Origin: Emcibacteraceae bacterium
GTDB lineage: Bacteria > Pseudomonadota > Alphaproteobacteria > Sphingomonadales > Emcibacteraceae
NCBI GenBank assembly: GCA_041396985.1
Contig: JAWKXO010000003.1
Coordinates: forward strand, 124,001-188,000
DNA: 64,000 bases
Direction: 5' to 3'
A program made the position numbers and the translations under genes. The notes beneath the pieces are model-generated. The model saw only the letters and a program-made list of their open reading frames with translations, made no database searches and was not told where the DNA came from. Of this stretch, positions 1-9,011 are shown piece by piece. The first letter of the stretch is position 1. Every line of letters begins with the position of its first letter.

Positions 1-1430
1 CCTTCCATTTGATAATCAAAACTGGCATAACCGCGGCTGATTGATTTTAATCTGTCATAAAAATCATAGACCACTTCATTCAGTGGAAGTCGGTAAACGA
101 CCATTGCCCGATTACCGGCATAGGTCAGATCAACCTGTTCGCCTCGTTTTTCCTGACATAATGTCAGTACGGCACCAAGGTGACTATCTGGAACAAGTAT
201 AGTTGCCTTGATCCATGGTTCTTCCATATGGTCTATATAAACCGGGTCCGGCATATCTGCAGGATTATGGATTTCTTTTATTTTCCCTTTGTTCAGAAAG
301 ATTTTATAAATAACACTGGGCGAAGTGGTGATGATATCAAGATCAAATTCACGCATCAGCCGTTCCTGGATAATCTCCAGATGCAACATTCCAAGAAAAC
401 CGCAGCGGAAACCGTAGCCAAGGGCGGTTGAGGTTTCAGGCTCAAATTGAAAACTGGCATCATTGAGCCTTAGTTTATGCATGCTTTCCCGCAGGAGTTC
501 AAAATCGGCTGCATCGGCCGGGAACAGACCACAAAAAACAACGCTTTGCACCGGTTTAAACCCGGGAAGCATTTTGGCGGTTTCGTTTTTATACTCGGTT
601 ACCGTGTCCCCCACATGGGTTTGCGATACTTCCTTGATTGATGCTGTGAAAAAACCAACTTCACCTGGGCCGAGTTCATCAACGATTGTCGATTTTGGTT
701 TAAATACGCCAACACGGTCAACAAGATGGTCGGTATCGGCCGCCATCATTTTAACGCGCATGCCTTTTTTAAGTTTGCCGTCAATAATCCTGACCAGAAC
801 CATTACGCCCAGATAGCTGTCATACCAGCTGTCAACCAGCAGGGCTTTCAGCGGCGCATTCGCATCCCCCTGGGGCGGTGGCAGCGTTTTAATAATGCTT
901 TCCATAACGTCTTCAATGCCGACACCGGTTTTTGCCGAAACCAAAATGGCTTCAGAAGCATCAATACCGATCACATCCTCAATCTGGGCCCGGACCTGTT
1001 CTGGTTCAGCGGCGGGTAAGTCAATTTTATTCAGCACAGGGACAATTTCATGATTATGTTCAATGGCCTGATAGACGTTCGCAAGGGTTTGTGCCTCAAC
1101 GCCCTGACTGGAATCAACGACAAGAATAGAGCCTTCGCAAGCATAAAGGCAGCGGCTCACTTCATAGGCAAAGTCAACATGGCCGGGTGTATCCATCAGG
1201 TTTATGATATAATCTTCGCCGTTTCTGGCTTTATATTCTAGGCGGACTGTCTGAGCTTTAATGGTGATGCCACGCTCGCGCTCAATATCCATGTTGTCGA
1301 GGACCTGTTCTTTCATTTCACGGTCGGTAAGTCCGCCGCAAAACTGTATCAGGCGGTCGGCAAGTGTCGACTTCCCATGATCAATATGGGCGACGATTGA
1401 AAAATTTCTGATATGGGCCAAGTCTGTCAT
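1..1430 (-). CDS. lepA: Elongation factor 4 (LepA), 3' end cut off by window edge
   Basis: This is the ribosomal back-translocase EF-4, a cytoplasmic GTPase that rescues mispositioned ribosomes. I translated it from the minus strand, starting at the ATG at 1428-1430. About 476 of the usual ~600 residues lie in the window; the C-terminal part is missing. The protein opens MTDLAHIRNFSIVAHIDHGK, which includes the P-loop AHIDHGKS (residues 14-21). The G2 region ERERGITIK (residues 50-58), G3 DTPGH (80-84) and an NKID motif near residue 134 all follow in order. It is the last minus-strand gene here, 57 bp downstream of the methyltransferase gene. Family assignment is secure because EF-G and TypA lack this N-terminus. 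Confidence 0.97.
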   Translation of the reverse strand, partial: MTDLAHIRNFSIVAHIDHGKSTLADRLIQFCGGLTDREMKEQVLDNMDIERERGITIKAQTVRLEYKARNGEDYIINLMDTPGHVDFAYEVSRCLYACEGSILVVDSSQGVEAQTLANVYQAIEHNHEIVPVLNKIDLPAAEPEQVRAQIEDVIGIDASEAILVSAKTGVGIEDVMESIIKTLPPPQGDANAPLKALLVDSWYDSYLGVMVLVRIIDGKLKKGMRVKMMAADTDHLVDRVGVFKPKSTIVDELGPGEVGFFTASIKEVSQTHVGDTVTEYKNETAKMLPGFKPVQSVVFCGLFPADAADFELLRESMHKLRLNDASFQFEPETSTALGYGFRCGFLGMLHLEIIQERLMREFDLDIITTSPSVIYKIFLNKGKIKEIHNPADMPDPVYIDHMEEPWIKATILVPDSHLGAVLTLCQEKRGEQVDLTYAGNRAMVVYRLPLNEVVYDFYDRLKSISRGYASFDYQME

Positions 1431-1487
1431 GAAGGGGCTTTTACCATTCACCCAATCAACTTACAACAGATTCCGATAGGCTAATGA

Positions 1488-2474
1488 TTATTTTATTTCT
1501 GCCGGTTTATAGGCAAGGAAGCGCCATGCCTTTACATGCCCGTCTTTCATGGTTTTTGAACGGAGCATCCAGAATTCAGCTTCTTTAATGAGGCGGTTTA
1601 TGGTTTCCGACTGATCTTCCGGGTGTTTTGTCAATGATTCTATAACTTTATCAACGCCAACCCAGCTTTTTGCGATCATATCAATGTAAATATTTGTGAT
1701 GTCTTCATTCACCCTAAGAATATAGCCACACTCGGTAAGAAGCTTTTCCATGGATTTGTGTGGTATCGGAAAGGGCTGTGTCGGTTCCTGACGAAGCCAT
1801 TTCTGAACATCCTTGTTTTCCAAAGCCTCAGGACCGGAAAGGGTATAATCATTAATCAGGAACAGGCCGCTGTCCTTAAGTTTATTAAAGACGTTCTGAA
1901 GTAGTTTTGGTTTATCCTCAACTGTATAAAGGGCCTCTTTCGAATAGGCGCGGTCAAATGTTCGCTCGAAAGTCTCATCACTGGAAGGATTATAATGTTT
2001 AATTGGAGCTTTGGCTTCCAGTCCGGCCTTTTTTGAAAGTTCCATGCCTTTTTCAGCAAGATTTTCCGACTGTTCATATCCGGTAATCCAGGCGCCAAAT
2101 TCTTCGGCAAGAACACGCGATGGTCCGCCCAGACCGGCACCAATTACCGCCACGCTCATTTTGGATGACATACCGAGCAGTTTTGACATGCTGGTCACAT
2201 ATTCCGGACCACCAGGCCCACAATAGCCCTCGCCCCAGATGAGCTGCGCTGTTTCTAGTCTTTTATCATCCCAGACCAGGGCTTCCGGTGCATCGCTGAC
2301 AGGTTTTACTTGTTTTACCGGCTCAACTGATGCAACTTCTTCATCCTTTTCACCAGAGTTCAAACGCGCTCTGATATCATCCAGGTCGTAACCTTCCCAC
2401 CAGGCCTTCAGACGCCATTTCATGGGGACTTTTACTGTATTTTCCTTACTTACCATACCGATTTCAGAATCCAC
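1488..2474 (-). CDS. Class I SAM-dependent methyltransferase, substrate unknown
   Basis: A 328-residue cytoplasmic protein with a Rossmann-type methyltransferase core. Motif I is VAVIGAGLGGPSR (residues 108-120), the SAM-binding glycine loop. An acidic residue ends the next strand (GYEQSENLAEKG) and a DRAYSKEALYTVED segment resembles motif II/post I. The first ~100 residues are a polar, proline- and lysine-containing extension seen in some phosphoethanolamine- or tocopherol-type methyltransferases, but nothing fixes the substrate. It lies between pheT (75 bp upstream) and lepA (57 bp downstream), all on the minus strand, and so may share transcription with them. The call as a methyltransferase is firm; the reaction is not. 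Confidence 0.8.
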   Translation of the reverse strand: MDSEIGMVSKENTVKVPMKWRLKAWWEGYDLDDIRARLNSGEKDEEVASVEPVKQVKPVSDAPEALVWDDKRLETAQLIWGEGYCGPGGPEYVTSMSKLLGMSSKMSVAVIGAGLGGPSRVLAEEFGAWITGYEQSENLAEKGMELSKKAGLEAKAPIKHYNPSSDETFERTFDRAYSKEALYTVEDKPKLLQNVFNKLKDSGLFLINDYTLSGPEALENKDVQKWLRQEPTQPFPIPHKSMEKLLTECGYILRVNEDITNIYIDMIAKSWVGVDKVIESLTKHPEDQSETINRLIKEAEFWMLRSKTMKDGHVKAWRFLAYKPAEIK

Positions 2475-2548
2475 TTACAGTTTATCCTGGATAAACTATA
2501 AGCAGATGATCTTTAAATATGGTTAATAAATTTCTATCCCGATAACAA

Positions 2549-4939
2549 TTACCTTAGAGTTCCGCCGATTTTAGAGGACACAGTATCAATGACCTGTTTC
2601 GAGAATGTATCAATTTCCTCATCAGTCATCGTTTTATTAAACGGTTGCAGTTTGACATTTATGGCAATTGACTTTTTATCTTCATCAATACCGGCACCCT
2701 GATAGACATCAAAAATGCTGACATGATCGATCAGTTTTTTATTTACACTGCTGACAACTTTTATAAGACTTTCTGCAGGTAAATTCTTATCAACAACAAA
2801 TGCAAAATCACGCTCAACTGCCTGAAAATCAGAAACTCTTAGAGGGCCTCTGCTATTTCCGGATTGCGAGCGAGGCAGCGGAATATTACCGATCATAATT
2901 TCAAACCCGGCCAATGGTCCTTTCACATCCATTTGCTTAAGGATAGATGGGTGGATTTCACCAAAATAAGCCATGATATTTTTTGGACCCAAGCGAATAA
3001 CTCCGCTTCCTCCAGGATGATACCAGGATGGTGCCTCTGCCACAATCTGGGCATTTTCGGCATTGACCCCTAATGACGTCAGGATGGCAACGGCGTCTGC
3101 TTTTGCATCATACACATTTACATCTTCAGGTCGCTTTTGCCAGTGGCGGTCGTGTTTCTGTCCACGACGAACGCCAGCAACGACAAAATTCTGCCCGTCT
3201 GGTGTATCTGAAGCAAACTGATTGCCGGCCTCAAAAAGGGCGACATTTTTAAGACCACGATCATGGTTTCGTCCGGCGGCCATAATCAGGTTAGGAAGCA
3301 GATTAGGGCGCATGGCATTAAGCTCAGTGCTGACAGGATTATCCAGAATAAGTGGCTCAGACTGCCCATTAAATAAGGCAGCATAAGCACCTGGCATAAA
3401 TGACCAGGTAACGGCCTCCCGAAGGCCAATTGACGCGGCACTGCGCTTGGCCAGTCGGATACGTTTCTGCACCGGATTTAGGCCGATAACAATTTCCCTG
3501 CTTGATGGGGGCAGTGGTTCAACGTTAATTTTATCATAACCGTGGATGCGCAGCACTTCTTCCACCAGATCGGGTTCCCGGTCAATATCACAGCGCCAGG
3601 ATGGTGTCGTGACGTCAAGCGTTGCACCATTATCGACAACACCAAAACCAAGTCGTACCAGAATTTCAGCGATCTGTTCTTTACTGATATCCACACCACC
3701 AAGTTCACGTACTCGTTCTGGACGCATAGTAATGGTTTTGCTGATATCGGGCACCTCGCCGGCAAGATAAACATCGCTGGGCTCCCCGCCGCACATTTCC
3801 ATAATCAGCCGGGTGGCCATCTCCACGCCATCCAGCACAGTCGCCGGGTCGACACCCCGCTCAAAACGGTATCTGGCATCACTGTCTATACCAAGCTTGC
3901 GGCCGGTCATCGCCGTGCGGATAGGGTCAAACCAGGCGCATTCCAAAAATACGTTGGTTGTTGTCTCGTATGTTCCGCTGTCGTTACCACCCATAACACC
4001 ACCGATTGAATTTATGGCATTATCGTCTGAGATAACACAGACCTGGTCATCAAACTGATATTCCTTACCGTCGAGGGCCAACAGTTTTTCACCTGATTTG
4101 GACAGCCGTACTGTCAGATTTCCAGCAATATTGTCCGCGTCGAAAACATGCAGAGGCCTTCCATAATCATGGGTCATGAAGTTGGTTATATCAACAAGAG
4201 CGGATATTGGCTTCATTCCCAGGGATTTAAGGCGGCGTTGCATCCAGTCAGGGCTGGGACCGTTTTTAACCCCGCGAATATAGCGTCCGGCAAAAACAGG
4301 GCAGGCATCAGGGCTTTCAATATTAACTTTAATAGGGCTTTCAAAATTACCCGGTACTTTTGAAATATCTGGCTTTTTTAAAGTGCCAAGACCAGCAGCT
4401 GCCAGATCGCGGGCAATTCCATATACGCCAAGTGCATCCTGATGATTTGGTGTGATGGCAATTTCAATGACCGGATCATTCAATCCGGCATATTCAGCGA
4501 AACTTTTACCGACCGGGGCGTCAGCGGGAAGGTCAATAATTCCATCATGATCTTCACCAAGGCCAAGTTCGCGCTCGGAACACATCATGCCATTGCTTTC
4601 CACACCACGAATGACAGATGCTTTTAATTTAAGCCCATTACTGGGGATAACGCTGCCACTAGGGGCAAATGCACCGATCAGTCCGGTTCGCGCATTAGGG
4701 GCGCCGCAAACAACCTGTACTGTTTCACTTCCGTTATTAACGGTGCAGACCCTTAATTTATCGGCATTGGGATGTTGTTCCGCCTTTTCAATGCGGGCAA
4801 CGACAAAAGGTTTTAAGTCAACTGTCGGGTCACTGATCCCTTCAACCTCAAGTCCAATAGAGGTCAGGGTTTTTGAAATGGTATCAAGGTTGGCATCAGT
4901 ATCAAGATATGTTTTAAGCCAGGATAATGTAAATTTCAT
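2549..4939 (-). CDS. pheT: Phenylalanine-tRNA ligase beta subunit
   Basis: The large subunit of the (alpha-beta)2 phenylalanyl-tRNA synthetase, which charges tRNA-Phe in the cytoplasm. At 796 residues it has the usual full length. It begins MKFTLSWLKTYLDTDANLDT, followed by an EMAP/OB-type tRNA-binding domain (roughly 40-150, with PNADKLRVC). The B3/B4 editing region (roughly 210-370, with LVDITNF) and the B5 DNA-binding-like domain follow. The C-terminus is a ferredoxin-fold anticodon-binding domain (last ~95 residues, with SDFQAVERDFAFVVD). The start codon lies 1 bp after the pheS stop, indicating translational coupling. No defects seen. Confidence 0.98.
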   Translation of the reverse strand: MKFTLSWLKTYLDTDANLDTISKTLTSIGLEVEGISDPTVDLKPFVVARIEKAEQHPNADKLRVCTVNNGSETVQVVCGAPNARTGLIGAFAPSGSVIPSNGLKLKASVIRGVESNGMMCSERELGLGEDHDGIIDLPADAPVGKSFAEYAGLNDPVIEIAITPNHQDALGVYGIARDLAAAGLGTLKKPDISKVPGNFESPIKVNIESPDACPVFAGRYIRGVKNGPSPDWMQRRLKSLGMKPISALVDITNFMTHDYGRPLHVFDADNIAGNLTVRLSKSGEKLLALDGKEYQFDDQVCVISDDNAINSIGGVMGGNDSGTYETTTNVFLECAWFDPIRTAMTGRKLGIDSDARYRFERGVDPATVLDGVEMATRLIMEMCGGEPSDVYLAGEVPDISKTITMRPERVRELGGVDISKEQIAEILVRLGFGVVDNGATLDVTTPSWRCDIDREPDLVEEVLRIHGYDKINVEPLPPSSREIVIGLNPVQKRIRLAKRSAASIGLREAVTWSFMPGAYAALFNGQSEPLILDNPVSTELNAMRPNLLPNLIMAAGRNHDRGLKNVALFEAGNQFASDTPDGQNFVVAGVRRGQKHDRHWQKRPEDVNVYDAKADAVAILTSLGVNAENAQIVAEAPSWYHPGGSGVIRLGPKNIMAYFGEIHPSILKQMDVKGPLAGFEIMIGNIPLPRSQSGNSRGPLRVSDFQAVERDFAFVVDKNLPAESLIKVVSSVNKKLIDHVSIFDVYQGAGIDEDKKSIAINVKLQPFNKTMTDEEIDTFSKQVIDTVSSKIGGTLR

Positions 4940-4940
4940 G

Positions 4941-6032
4941 TTATTTACCCCCCTTCACGTTTGATGTTCTTGTACTGAGTGACGGGATATCAAGTGCCTG
5001 AAAACCGTAATGCTTGAGCCAGCGTAAATCAGCGGCAAAGAAATCACGTAAGTCTGGAATGCCCCATTTAAGCATGGCAATGCGGTCAAGGCCGAGGCCA
5101 AATGCAAAGCCCTGATATTCTTTTGGATCAAGATTTACATTTTCCAGGACTCGCTCATTGACCATACCGCATCCCATAATTTCAAGCCAGTCATCACCCT
5201 CTCCGATCAGCACCTCACCGTCTTTGAAGGCGCAGCCGATATCAACTTCTGCCGAGGGTTCCGTGAATGGAAAATAACTTGGGCGAAAACGAATTTTCAC
5301 ATTATCAATTTCAAAGAATTTCCGCGCAAATTCCTCAATACACCATTTAAGGTGTCCCATATGAATATTTTTATCAATGACCAGTGCTTCCACCTGGTGA
5401 AACATCGGGGTATGGGTAGCGTCACTGTCGTTTCTGTATGTCCGTCCTGGGGCAATGATCCGGTAAGGTGGCTCGCCGGATAGCATGGTACGAATTTGTA
5501 CAGGGGATGTATGGGTTCTGAGAACCTTGCGGTTGCCATCCTCGTCTGCTGGAAAATAAAAGGTATCATGCATCTGCCGTGCCGGATGTTCTTCCGGGAT
5601 ATTAAGGGCAGTGAAGTTATAGAAATCCTCTTCTATTTCCGGTCCTTCTGCAACACTGAACCCCATTTCCGTAAAAATTTCGGTGACTTCGTCCATGACC
5701 TGGCTGATTGGGTGGATGCTTCCACTATCCATTGAAACGGCGGAAAGGCTGATATCTACACTTTCAGACTGAAGTTTCCGGTTAAGGACCTCTTCCTCCA
5801 GAGTGTTTTTGCGGGCAGATATTGCATCATTTAAATTATTTTTCAGTTGATTTAATTTGGGCCCAAATTCCTTTTTTTCTTCCGGGTTCATTTTGCCAAG
5901 TTCACGCATCAGCAGACTGACACGTCCTTTCTTGCCAAGCTCGGCAATACGGATATTTTCAACCTTGTCCAGATTGTCTGCCGCCAGTAAATTTGCGGTA
6001 ATTTCACTTTCCAGTGTTTGGAGGTCTTGCAT
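4941..6032 (-). CDS. pheS: Phenylalanine-tRNA ligase alpha subunit
   Basis: The catalytic alpha subunit (363 residues) that activates phenylalanine and pairs with PheT encoded immediately downstream. The first ~90 residues form the charged coiled-coil arm that contacts tRNA. The class II core follows, with HPISQVMDEVTEIFTEMGF, the motif 2 region GRTYRNDSDATHTPMFHQVE and the C-terminal motif 3 GFAFGLGLDRIAML. The start is an ATG after an A-rich leader. A hairpin followed by T residues lies 52-85 bp upstream, between rplT and pheS, so pheST expression may be attenuated or driven by its own promoter. Confidence 0.98.
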   Translation of the reverse strand: MQDLQTLESEITANLLAADNLDKVENIRIAELGKKGRVSLLMRELGKMNPEEKKEFGPKLNQLKNNLNDAISARKNTLEEEVLNRKLQSESVDISLSAVSMDSGSIHPISQVMDEVTEIFTEMGFSVAEGPEIEEDFYNFTALNIPEEHPARQMHDTFYFPADEDGNRKVLRTHTSPVQIRTMLSGEPPYRIIAPGRTYRNDSDATHTPMFHQVEALVIDKNIHMGHLKWCIEEFARKFFEIDNVKIRFRPSYFPFTEPSAEVDIGCAFKDGEVLIGEGDDWLEIMGCGMVNERVLENVNLDPKEYQGFAFGLGLDRIAMLKWGIPDLRDFFAADLRWLKHYGFQALDIPSLSTRTSNVKGGK

Positions 6033-6084
6033 TATTTTTTACCCAAAATTTTTAAATCAATTAATTATAAAACCGAACATAAAG

Positions 6085-6117
6085 AAAAAGGAGCCTACTG
6101 CCAAGCGGCAGGCTCCT
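6085..6117 (-). terminator. Terminator or attenuator between rplT and pheS
   Basis: Read on the minus strand, GGAGCCTGCC pairs with GGCAGTAGGCTCC (one bulged base) around a GCTT loop and is followed directly by TTTTTCTTT. This is a Rho-independent terminator shape in the gap between rplT and pheS. In E. coli the equivalent operon has a pheST attenuator, but I see no Phe-rich leader peptide here. A TATAAT-like hexamer lies between the hairpin and pheS. Confidence 0.7.
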
Positions 6118-6150
6118 CAAACTTGAATTTTGAACTCTTTGAAGGGCTTT

Positions 6151-6507
6151 TTAGGCGATTGCGGCTTTTGCTTGTTCTGCAATGGCTTTAAAAGCTTCAG
6201 GTTCACGAACGGCTAAATCAGCCAGAACTTTGCGGTCAAGTTCGATGCCTGCAACTTTAAGGCCGTTCATAAATCGTGAATAGGTAAGTCCTTCTAGACG
6301 CGCACCTGCGTTAATACGCTGAATCCACAAAGCGCGGAATTGACGCTTACGGACTTTACGGTCACGGTAAGCATACTGGCCTGCTTTTTCAACAGCCTGC
6401 ATCGCTACGCGAATAGTGGATTTACGACGACCGCGGTAACCTTTTGCGGCATTAAGAACTTTTTTGTGACGGGCTTTTGCAGTTACGCCCCGTTTTACAT
6501 GTGCCAT
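6151..6507 (-). CDS. rplT: 50S ribosomal protein L20
   Basis: Large-subunit ribosomal protein of 118 residues, essential for early 50S assembly. The start MAHVKRGVTAKARHKK, the basic helical N-terminal half with RGRRKSTIRVAMQAVEK and the C-terminal globular part with RDRKVRKRQFRALWIQRIN are diagnostic. It follows rpmI with a 12-bp gap in the conserved rpmI-rplT pair, and pheST follow it after a terminator-like hairpin. In several bacteria L20 represses this operon; I did not find a clear L20-leader structure. Confidence 0.99.
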   Translation of the reverse strand: MAHVKRGVTAKARHKKVLNAAKGYRGRRKSTIRVAMQAVEKAGQYAYRDRKVRKRQFRALWIQRINAGARLEGLTYSRFMNGLKVAGIELDRKVLADLAVREPEAFKAIAEQAKAAIA

Positions 6508-6519
6508 TTTATTGCTCCA

Positions 6520-6717
6520 TTAACCGTAAGGCATATATTTCTTAACAATCCGGGCATCCTGATCACTCAGAATTGTTGTGCCGCGTTGATTGCGAATTTG
6601 TTTGTTTGTGCGTTTGATCATGCCGTGCTGTTTCCCGGTCTGTGATGAACGCACCTTGCCAGAGGCGGTGAGTTTGAAGCGTTTTTTGGCGCCACTTTTT
6701 GTTTTCAATTTGGGCAT
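6520..6717 (-). CDS. rpmI: 50S ribosomal protein L35
   Basis: Small basic large-subunit protein of 65 residues. MPKLKTKSGAKKRFKLTASG is the canonical L35 N-terminus. It is the first gene of the rpmI-rplT-pheS-pheT group. In many bacteria infC lies immediately upstream; here infC is about 1.75 kb away behind two plus-strand genes, so rpmI must have its own promoter in the 6718-6959 gap shared with the divergent TraB-like gene. Confidence 0.98.
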   Translation of the reverse strand: MPKLKTKSGAKKRFKLTASGKVRSSQTGKQHGMIKRTNKQIRNQRGTTILSDQDARIVKKYMPYG

Positions 6718-6962
6718 TTAGCTTTCCTTCTGTTAAATAAGTCAGCCTTGGCTGACAAGCTTTTCGAATGGATAGGCATGCCCTACCAAGCCGTACCATT
6801 CAACGAAGGTCGGTGTATAGCCCGCTTTTATTGGGATTGCAAGAGGATTTAATAACTAATGCCTGTTCCTGCGGGTTAATCTATTTTTTACATAAAGTTG
6901 ACATATTTTATATTAACCCTATCAATAAATGCCAACGATAAGAAAACAGAAAAGAATCATTG

Positions 6963-7874
6963 ATGATGAAATCCATATACCAGTTATTTACGTACAGGCT
7001 CATGCCTGTGTTGGCTGCGTTACTGATCGTAATGCCGCAAATTTCCACGGCGCAGGAAGAGCTCAATGCCCATCCGGCCATTTGGATGATTGAACGGGAT
7101 AAATCAAAAGTTTATTTTTTAGGCTCAATTCACCTGCTTCCCAAAAATGTGAAATGGTATGGCGGAAAAGTCAAAGAGATATTCGGCGATGCGCGTGAGG
7201 TAGTCTTTGAGGTTCACATGACACCTGACAAAGAAGCCCAAGCGCAACAGATAACAATTGAAAATGGTCTGCTTCCTGCAGGGGATGAGCTAAGAAACTA
7301 TCTGGAGCCTGAAGAATACCAGTATTTGAGTGAACAGGCCGTGGCTGTCGGAATACCAGCTGTTAATCTTACTAGGTTCAAACCCTGGTTCGCATCTATT
7401 GCTCTTTCAATAAATGTCATTAAAAAGCAGGGATGGGACCCGGACTCCGGTGTCGATAAATTTATTGAGGGGTTGGCCATGCAGGAAAACAAAACGATTT
7501 CTGAGCTTGAAACTTTGCAAGATCAAATGGCCACCCTTTATGATCATCCGTTATCCATACAGGCAGAAATGCTGGTGGATACACTTGACCAAATAAAGGA
7601 TATTCAAAAAATTACCATGGAAATGGTGGATACATGGGCAAATGGGGATGAGAAGGGGATGGAGGAATCCTTGATCAAGCCAATGCAGGAACAGAAAGAA
7701 ATATACCAGCAGCTCGTTGTTGAACGCAATAAAAGGTGGCTTCCTGTAATAGCCGGGCTACTGATGAAGGAACAAAACACACTGGTTGTTGCCGGAGTAG
7801 CCCATTTTATTGGCGATGACGGGGTTATTAAAATGCTAAGGCAACAGGGTTATAAAGTTAAAAGGATAGAGTAA
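6963..7874 (+). CDS. TraB/GumN family secreted protein
   Basis: An exported protein of about 303 residues in the TraB/PrgY/GumN family, whose biochemical role in bacteria is unsettled (a metalloprotease-like Tiki fold has been proposed). A signal peptide with hydrophobic core LMPVLAALLIVMPQ ends at STAQE. The family's first conserved block, VYFLGSIHLLP, follows soon after, and the last block, VVAGVAHFIGDDGVI, is near the C-terminus. The open frame could also start at TTG 6960 or ATG 6966; I chose ATG 6963 because no ribosome-binding site decides. Its stop overlaps the csaA start by one base, so the two are cotranscribed. Confidence 0.85.
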   Translation: MMKSIYQLFTYRLMPVLAALLIVMPQISTAQEELNAHPAIWMIERDKSKVYFLGSIHLLPKNVKWYGGKVKEIFGDAREVVFEVHMTPDKEAQAQQITIENGLLPAGDELRNYLEPEEYQYLSEQAVAVGIPAVNLTRFKPWFASIALSINVIKKQGWDPDSGVDKFIEGLAMQENKTISELETLQDQMATLYDHPLSIQAEMLVDTLDQIKDIQKITMEMVDTWANGDEKGMEESLIKPMQEQKEIYQQLVVERNKRWLPVIAGLLMKEQNTLVVAGVAHFIGDDGVIKMLRQQGYKVKRIE

Positions 7875-8215
7875 TGTCAGATAAAATAAGCTGGGAAGAT
7901 TTTCAGAAAGTTGAGCTCAGAATAGGGACGGTGGTTAATGCTGAGGAATTTCCGGAAGCAAGAAGACCGGCTTATAAAGTCTGGGTGGACTTCGGGGGTG
8001 AGATTGGAATTAAAAAATCTAGCGCGCAGATCACTGTGCATTATAAACCTGAAGAGCTTATTGGAAAACAGATTGTGGCGGTTGTGAATTTTCCGGTAAA
8101 ACAGATCGGACCTATTCAGTCAGAATTTCTTCTGACGGGCTTTTATGATGAAAATGGGGCAGTGGTTATAGCCCAGCCTGAAAGACCGGTTCCAAACGGG
8201 TCGCGACTGGTTTGA
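7874..8215 (+). CDS. csaA: CsaA-type tRNA-binding protein
   Basis: A 113-residue OB-fold tRNA-binding protein of the CsaA family, related to the EMAP-II/Trbp111 domain. B. subtilis CsaA has been described as a chaperone-like, export-related protein that also binds tRNA-like ligands. The blocks EEFPEARRPAYKVWVDFG, EIGIKKSSAQIT and KQIVAVVNFP match the family end to end, with normal length. The start ATG overlaps the stop of the TraB/GumN gene (TAATG). This pair sits on the plus strand inside an otherwise minus-strand translation-gene block. A convergent terminator or small RNA follows immediately. Confidence 0.93.
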   Translation: MSDKISWEDFQKVELRIGTVVNAEEFPEARRPAYKVWVDFGGEIGIKKSSAQITVHYKPEELIGKQIVAVVNFPVKQIGPIQSEFLLTGFYDENGAVVIAQPERPVPNGSRLV

Positions 8216-8335
8216 AAAAACCCGCCGAGTGTCTCCACTTACGGCGGGCTCCTTTCGCATCCACACTATTAAGTTCAGCTGACCCTTTACAGTGCGGAAT
8301 GTCGTGCCACCAATGGGCGCACGTTCGTCTATATG
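8215..8335 (-). ncRNA. Candidate small RNA with three stems
   Basis: In the minus-strand direction this 120-bp stretch without a gene can fold into three consecutive stems. They are CGTGC/GCACG (arms 8319-8323 and 8303-8307), a longer one pairing 8291-8301 with 8258-8267 (one bulge and one G-U), and a strong GC-rich hairpin (8221-8248) followed by six T residues. The last is a Rho-independent terminator pointing away from csaA, so it does not serve csaA, and infC has its own terminator. A separate minus-strand transcript is the simplest reading. I could not identify the family or a clear promoter. Confidence 0.4.
8221..8248 (-). terminator. Strong Rho-independent terminator, minus-strand orientation
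   Basis: CCCGCCG (8221-8227) pairs with CGGCGGG (8242-8248), with an inner AGTG/CACT extension, and the minus-strand reading continues into TTTTTT (8220-8215). On the plus strand it is followed by CTCCTTTCG, which is a poor terminator tail. It therefore probably ends the candidate small RNA above. Confidence 0.7.
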
Positions 8336-8417
8336 CTATCATAAATCAAACATAAAAACAAAAATGATGTGACTTCAATGAGTTGGAAATGGTCAATTTT
8401 CTGCGACTCGAAATGAT

Positions 8418-8445
8418 AAAAAAAGCAGCCCGATTTCGAGCTGCT
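8418..8445 (-). terminator. infC terminator
   Basis: On the minus strand AGCAGC and GCTGCT arms close a 10-nt loop and run into TTTTTTT, 30 bp after the infC stop. This closes the thrS-infC transcript, consistent with rpmI-rplT being transcribed separately. Confidence 0.8.
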
Positions 8446-8474
8446 CTAATGTATATAGTATCTTAATTTTATGG

Positions 8475-9011
8475 TTATTTTGGCGCGATAATCATGATCA
8501 TCTGCCGCCCTTCCATTTTCGGCATCTGTTCAATTTTTGTAACGGCGGCAAATTGGTCTTTCACGCGGTTTAAAACCTCCATACCGAGTTCCTGATGGGC
8601 CATTTCGCGCCCACGGTATCTGAGCGTCACCTTAACCTTGTCACCGGCATTCAGAAATTTGTCGATTGAGCGCATTTTCACGTCATAATCATGTTTCTCA
8701 ATACCCGGACGCAGCTTAATTTCCTTAACATCAACCGTTTTTTGCTTCTTCTTGGCAATGCTGGCTTTTTTCTGCGCTTCGTATTTATATTTTCCATAAT
8801 CGAGAATTTTACAAACAGGGGGATTAGCATTTGGTGATATTTCAACGAGGTCAAGACCAGCTGCTTTTGCCATTTTCATGGCTTTATCAGTTGCGACAGC
8901 ACCATGGTTTTCACCATTTTCGTCAATAAGTCTTACTTCATCCTCGATGATATCATCATTGACCCTGGGTCCTTTCTTAGACGACGGGCCTTGCATTGGT
9001 CGCTTAGTTAT
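8475..9011 (-). CDS. infC: Translation initiation factor IF-3, probable AUA start
   Basis: IF-3 binds the 30S subunit and checks start-codon and initiator-tRNA pairing. The N-domain (NDDIIEDEVRLIDENGENHG), the linker and the C-domain (VKVTLRYRGREMAHQELG) are complete. The first ATG (8994-8996) gives 173 residues but has no usable Shine-Dalgarno sequence. A GGAG lies exactly 7 nt upstream of an in-frame ATA (9009-9011), giving M-TKRP-MQGPSSKKGPR and 178 residues; an in-frame TAA lies just upstream of that. IF-3 genes elsewhere use rare starts such as AUU for autoregulation by initiation fidelity, so I extend the gene to the ATA. The identity is certain; the start is inferred. Confidence 0.93.
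   Translation of the reverse strand: MTKRPMQGPSSKKGPRVNDDIIEDEVRLIDENGENHGAVATDKAMKMAKAAGLDLVEISPNANPPVCKILDYGKYKYEAQKKASIAKKKQKTVDVKEIKLRPGIEKHDYDVKMRSIDKFLNAGDKVKVTLRYRGREMAHQELGMEVLNRVKDQFAAVTKIEQMPKMEGRQMIMIIAPK

Noticed and set aside
3542..4009. 155-codon open frame opposite pheT
   Set aside because: It lies entirely within pheT on the other strand, with composition expected from the complementary strand of a conserved gene, and no start signal.
8475..8996. infC starting at the first ATG
   Set aside because: No Shine-Dalgarno sequence precedes it, whereas GGAG is optimally placed before the in-frame ATA at 9009-9011.
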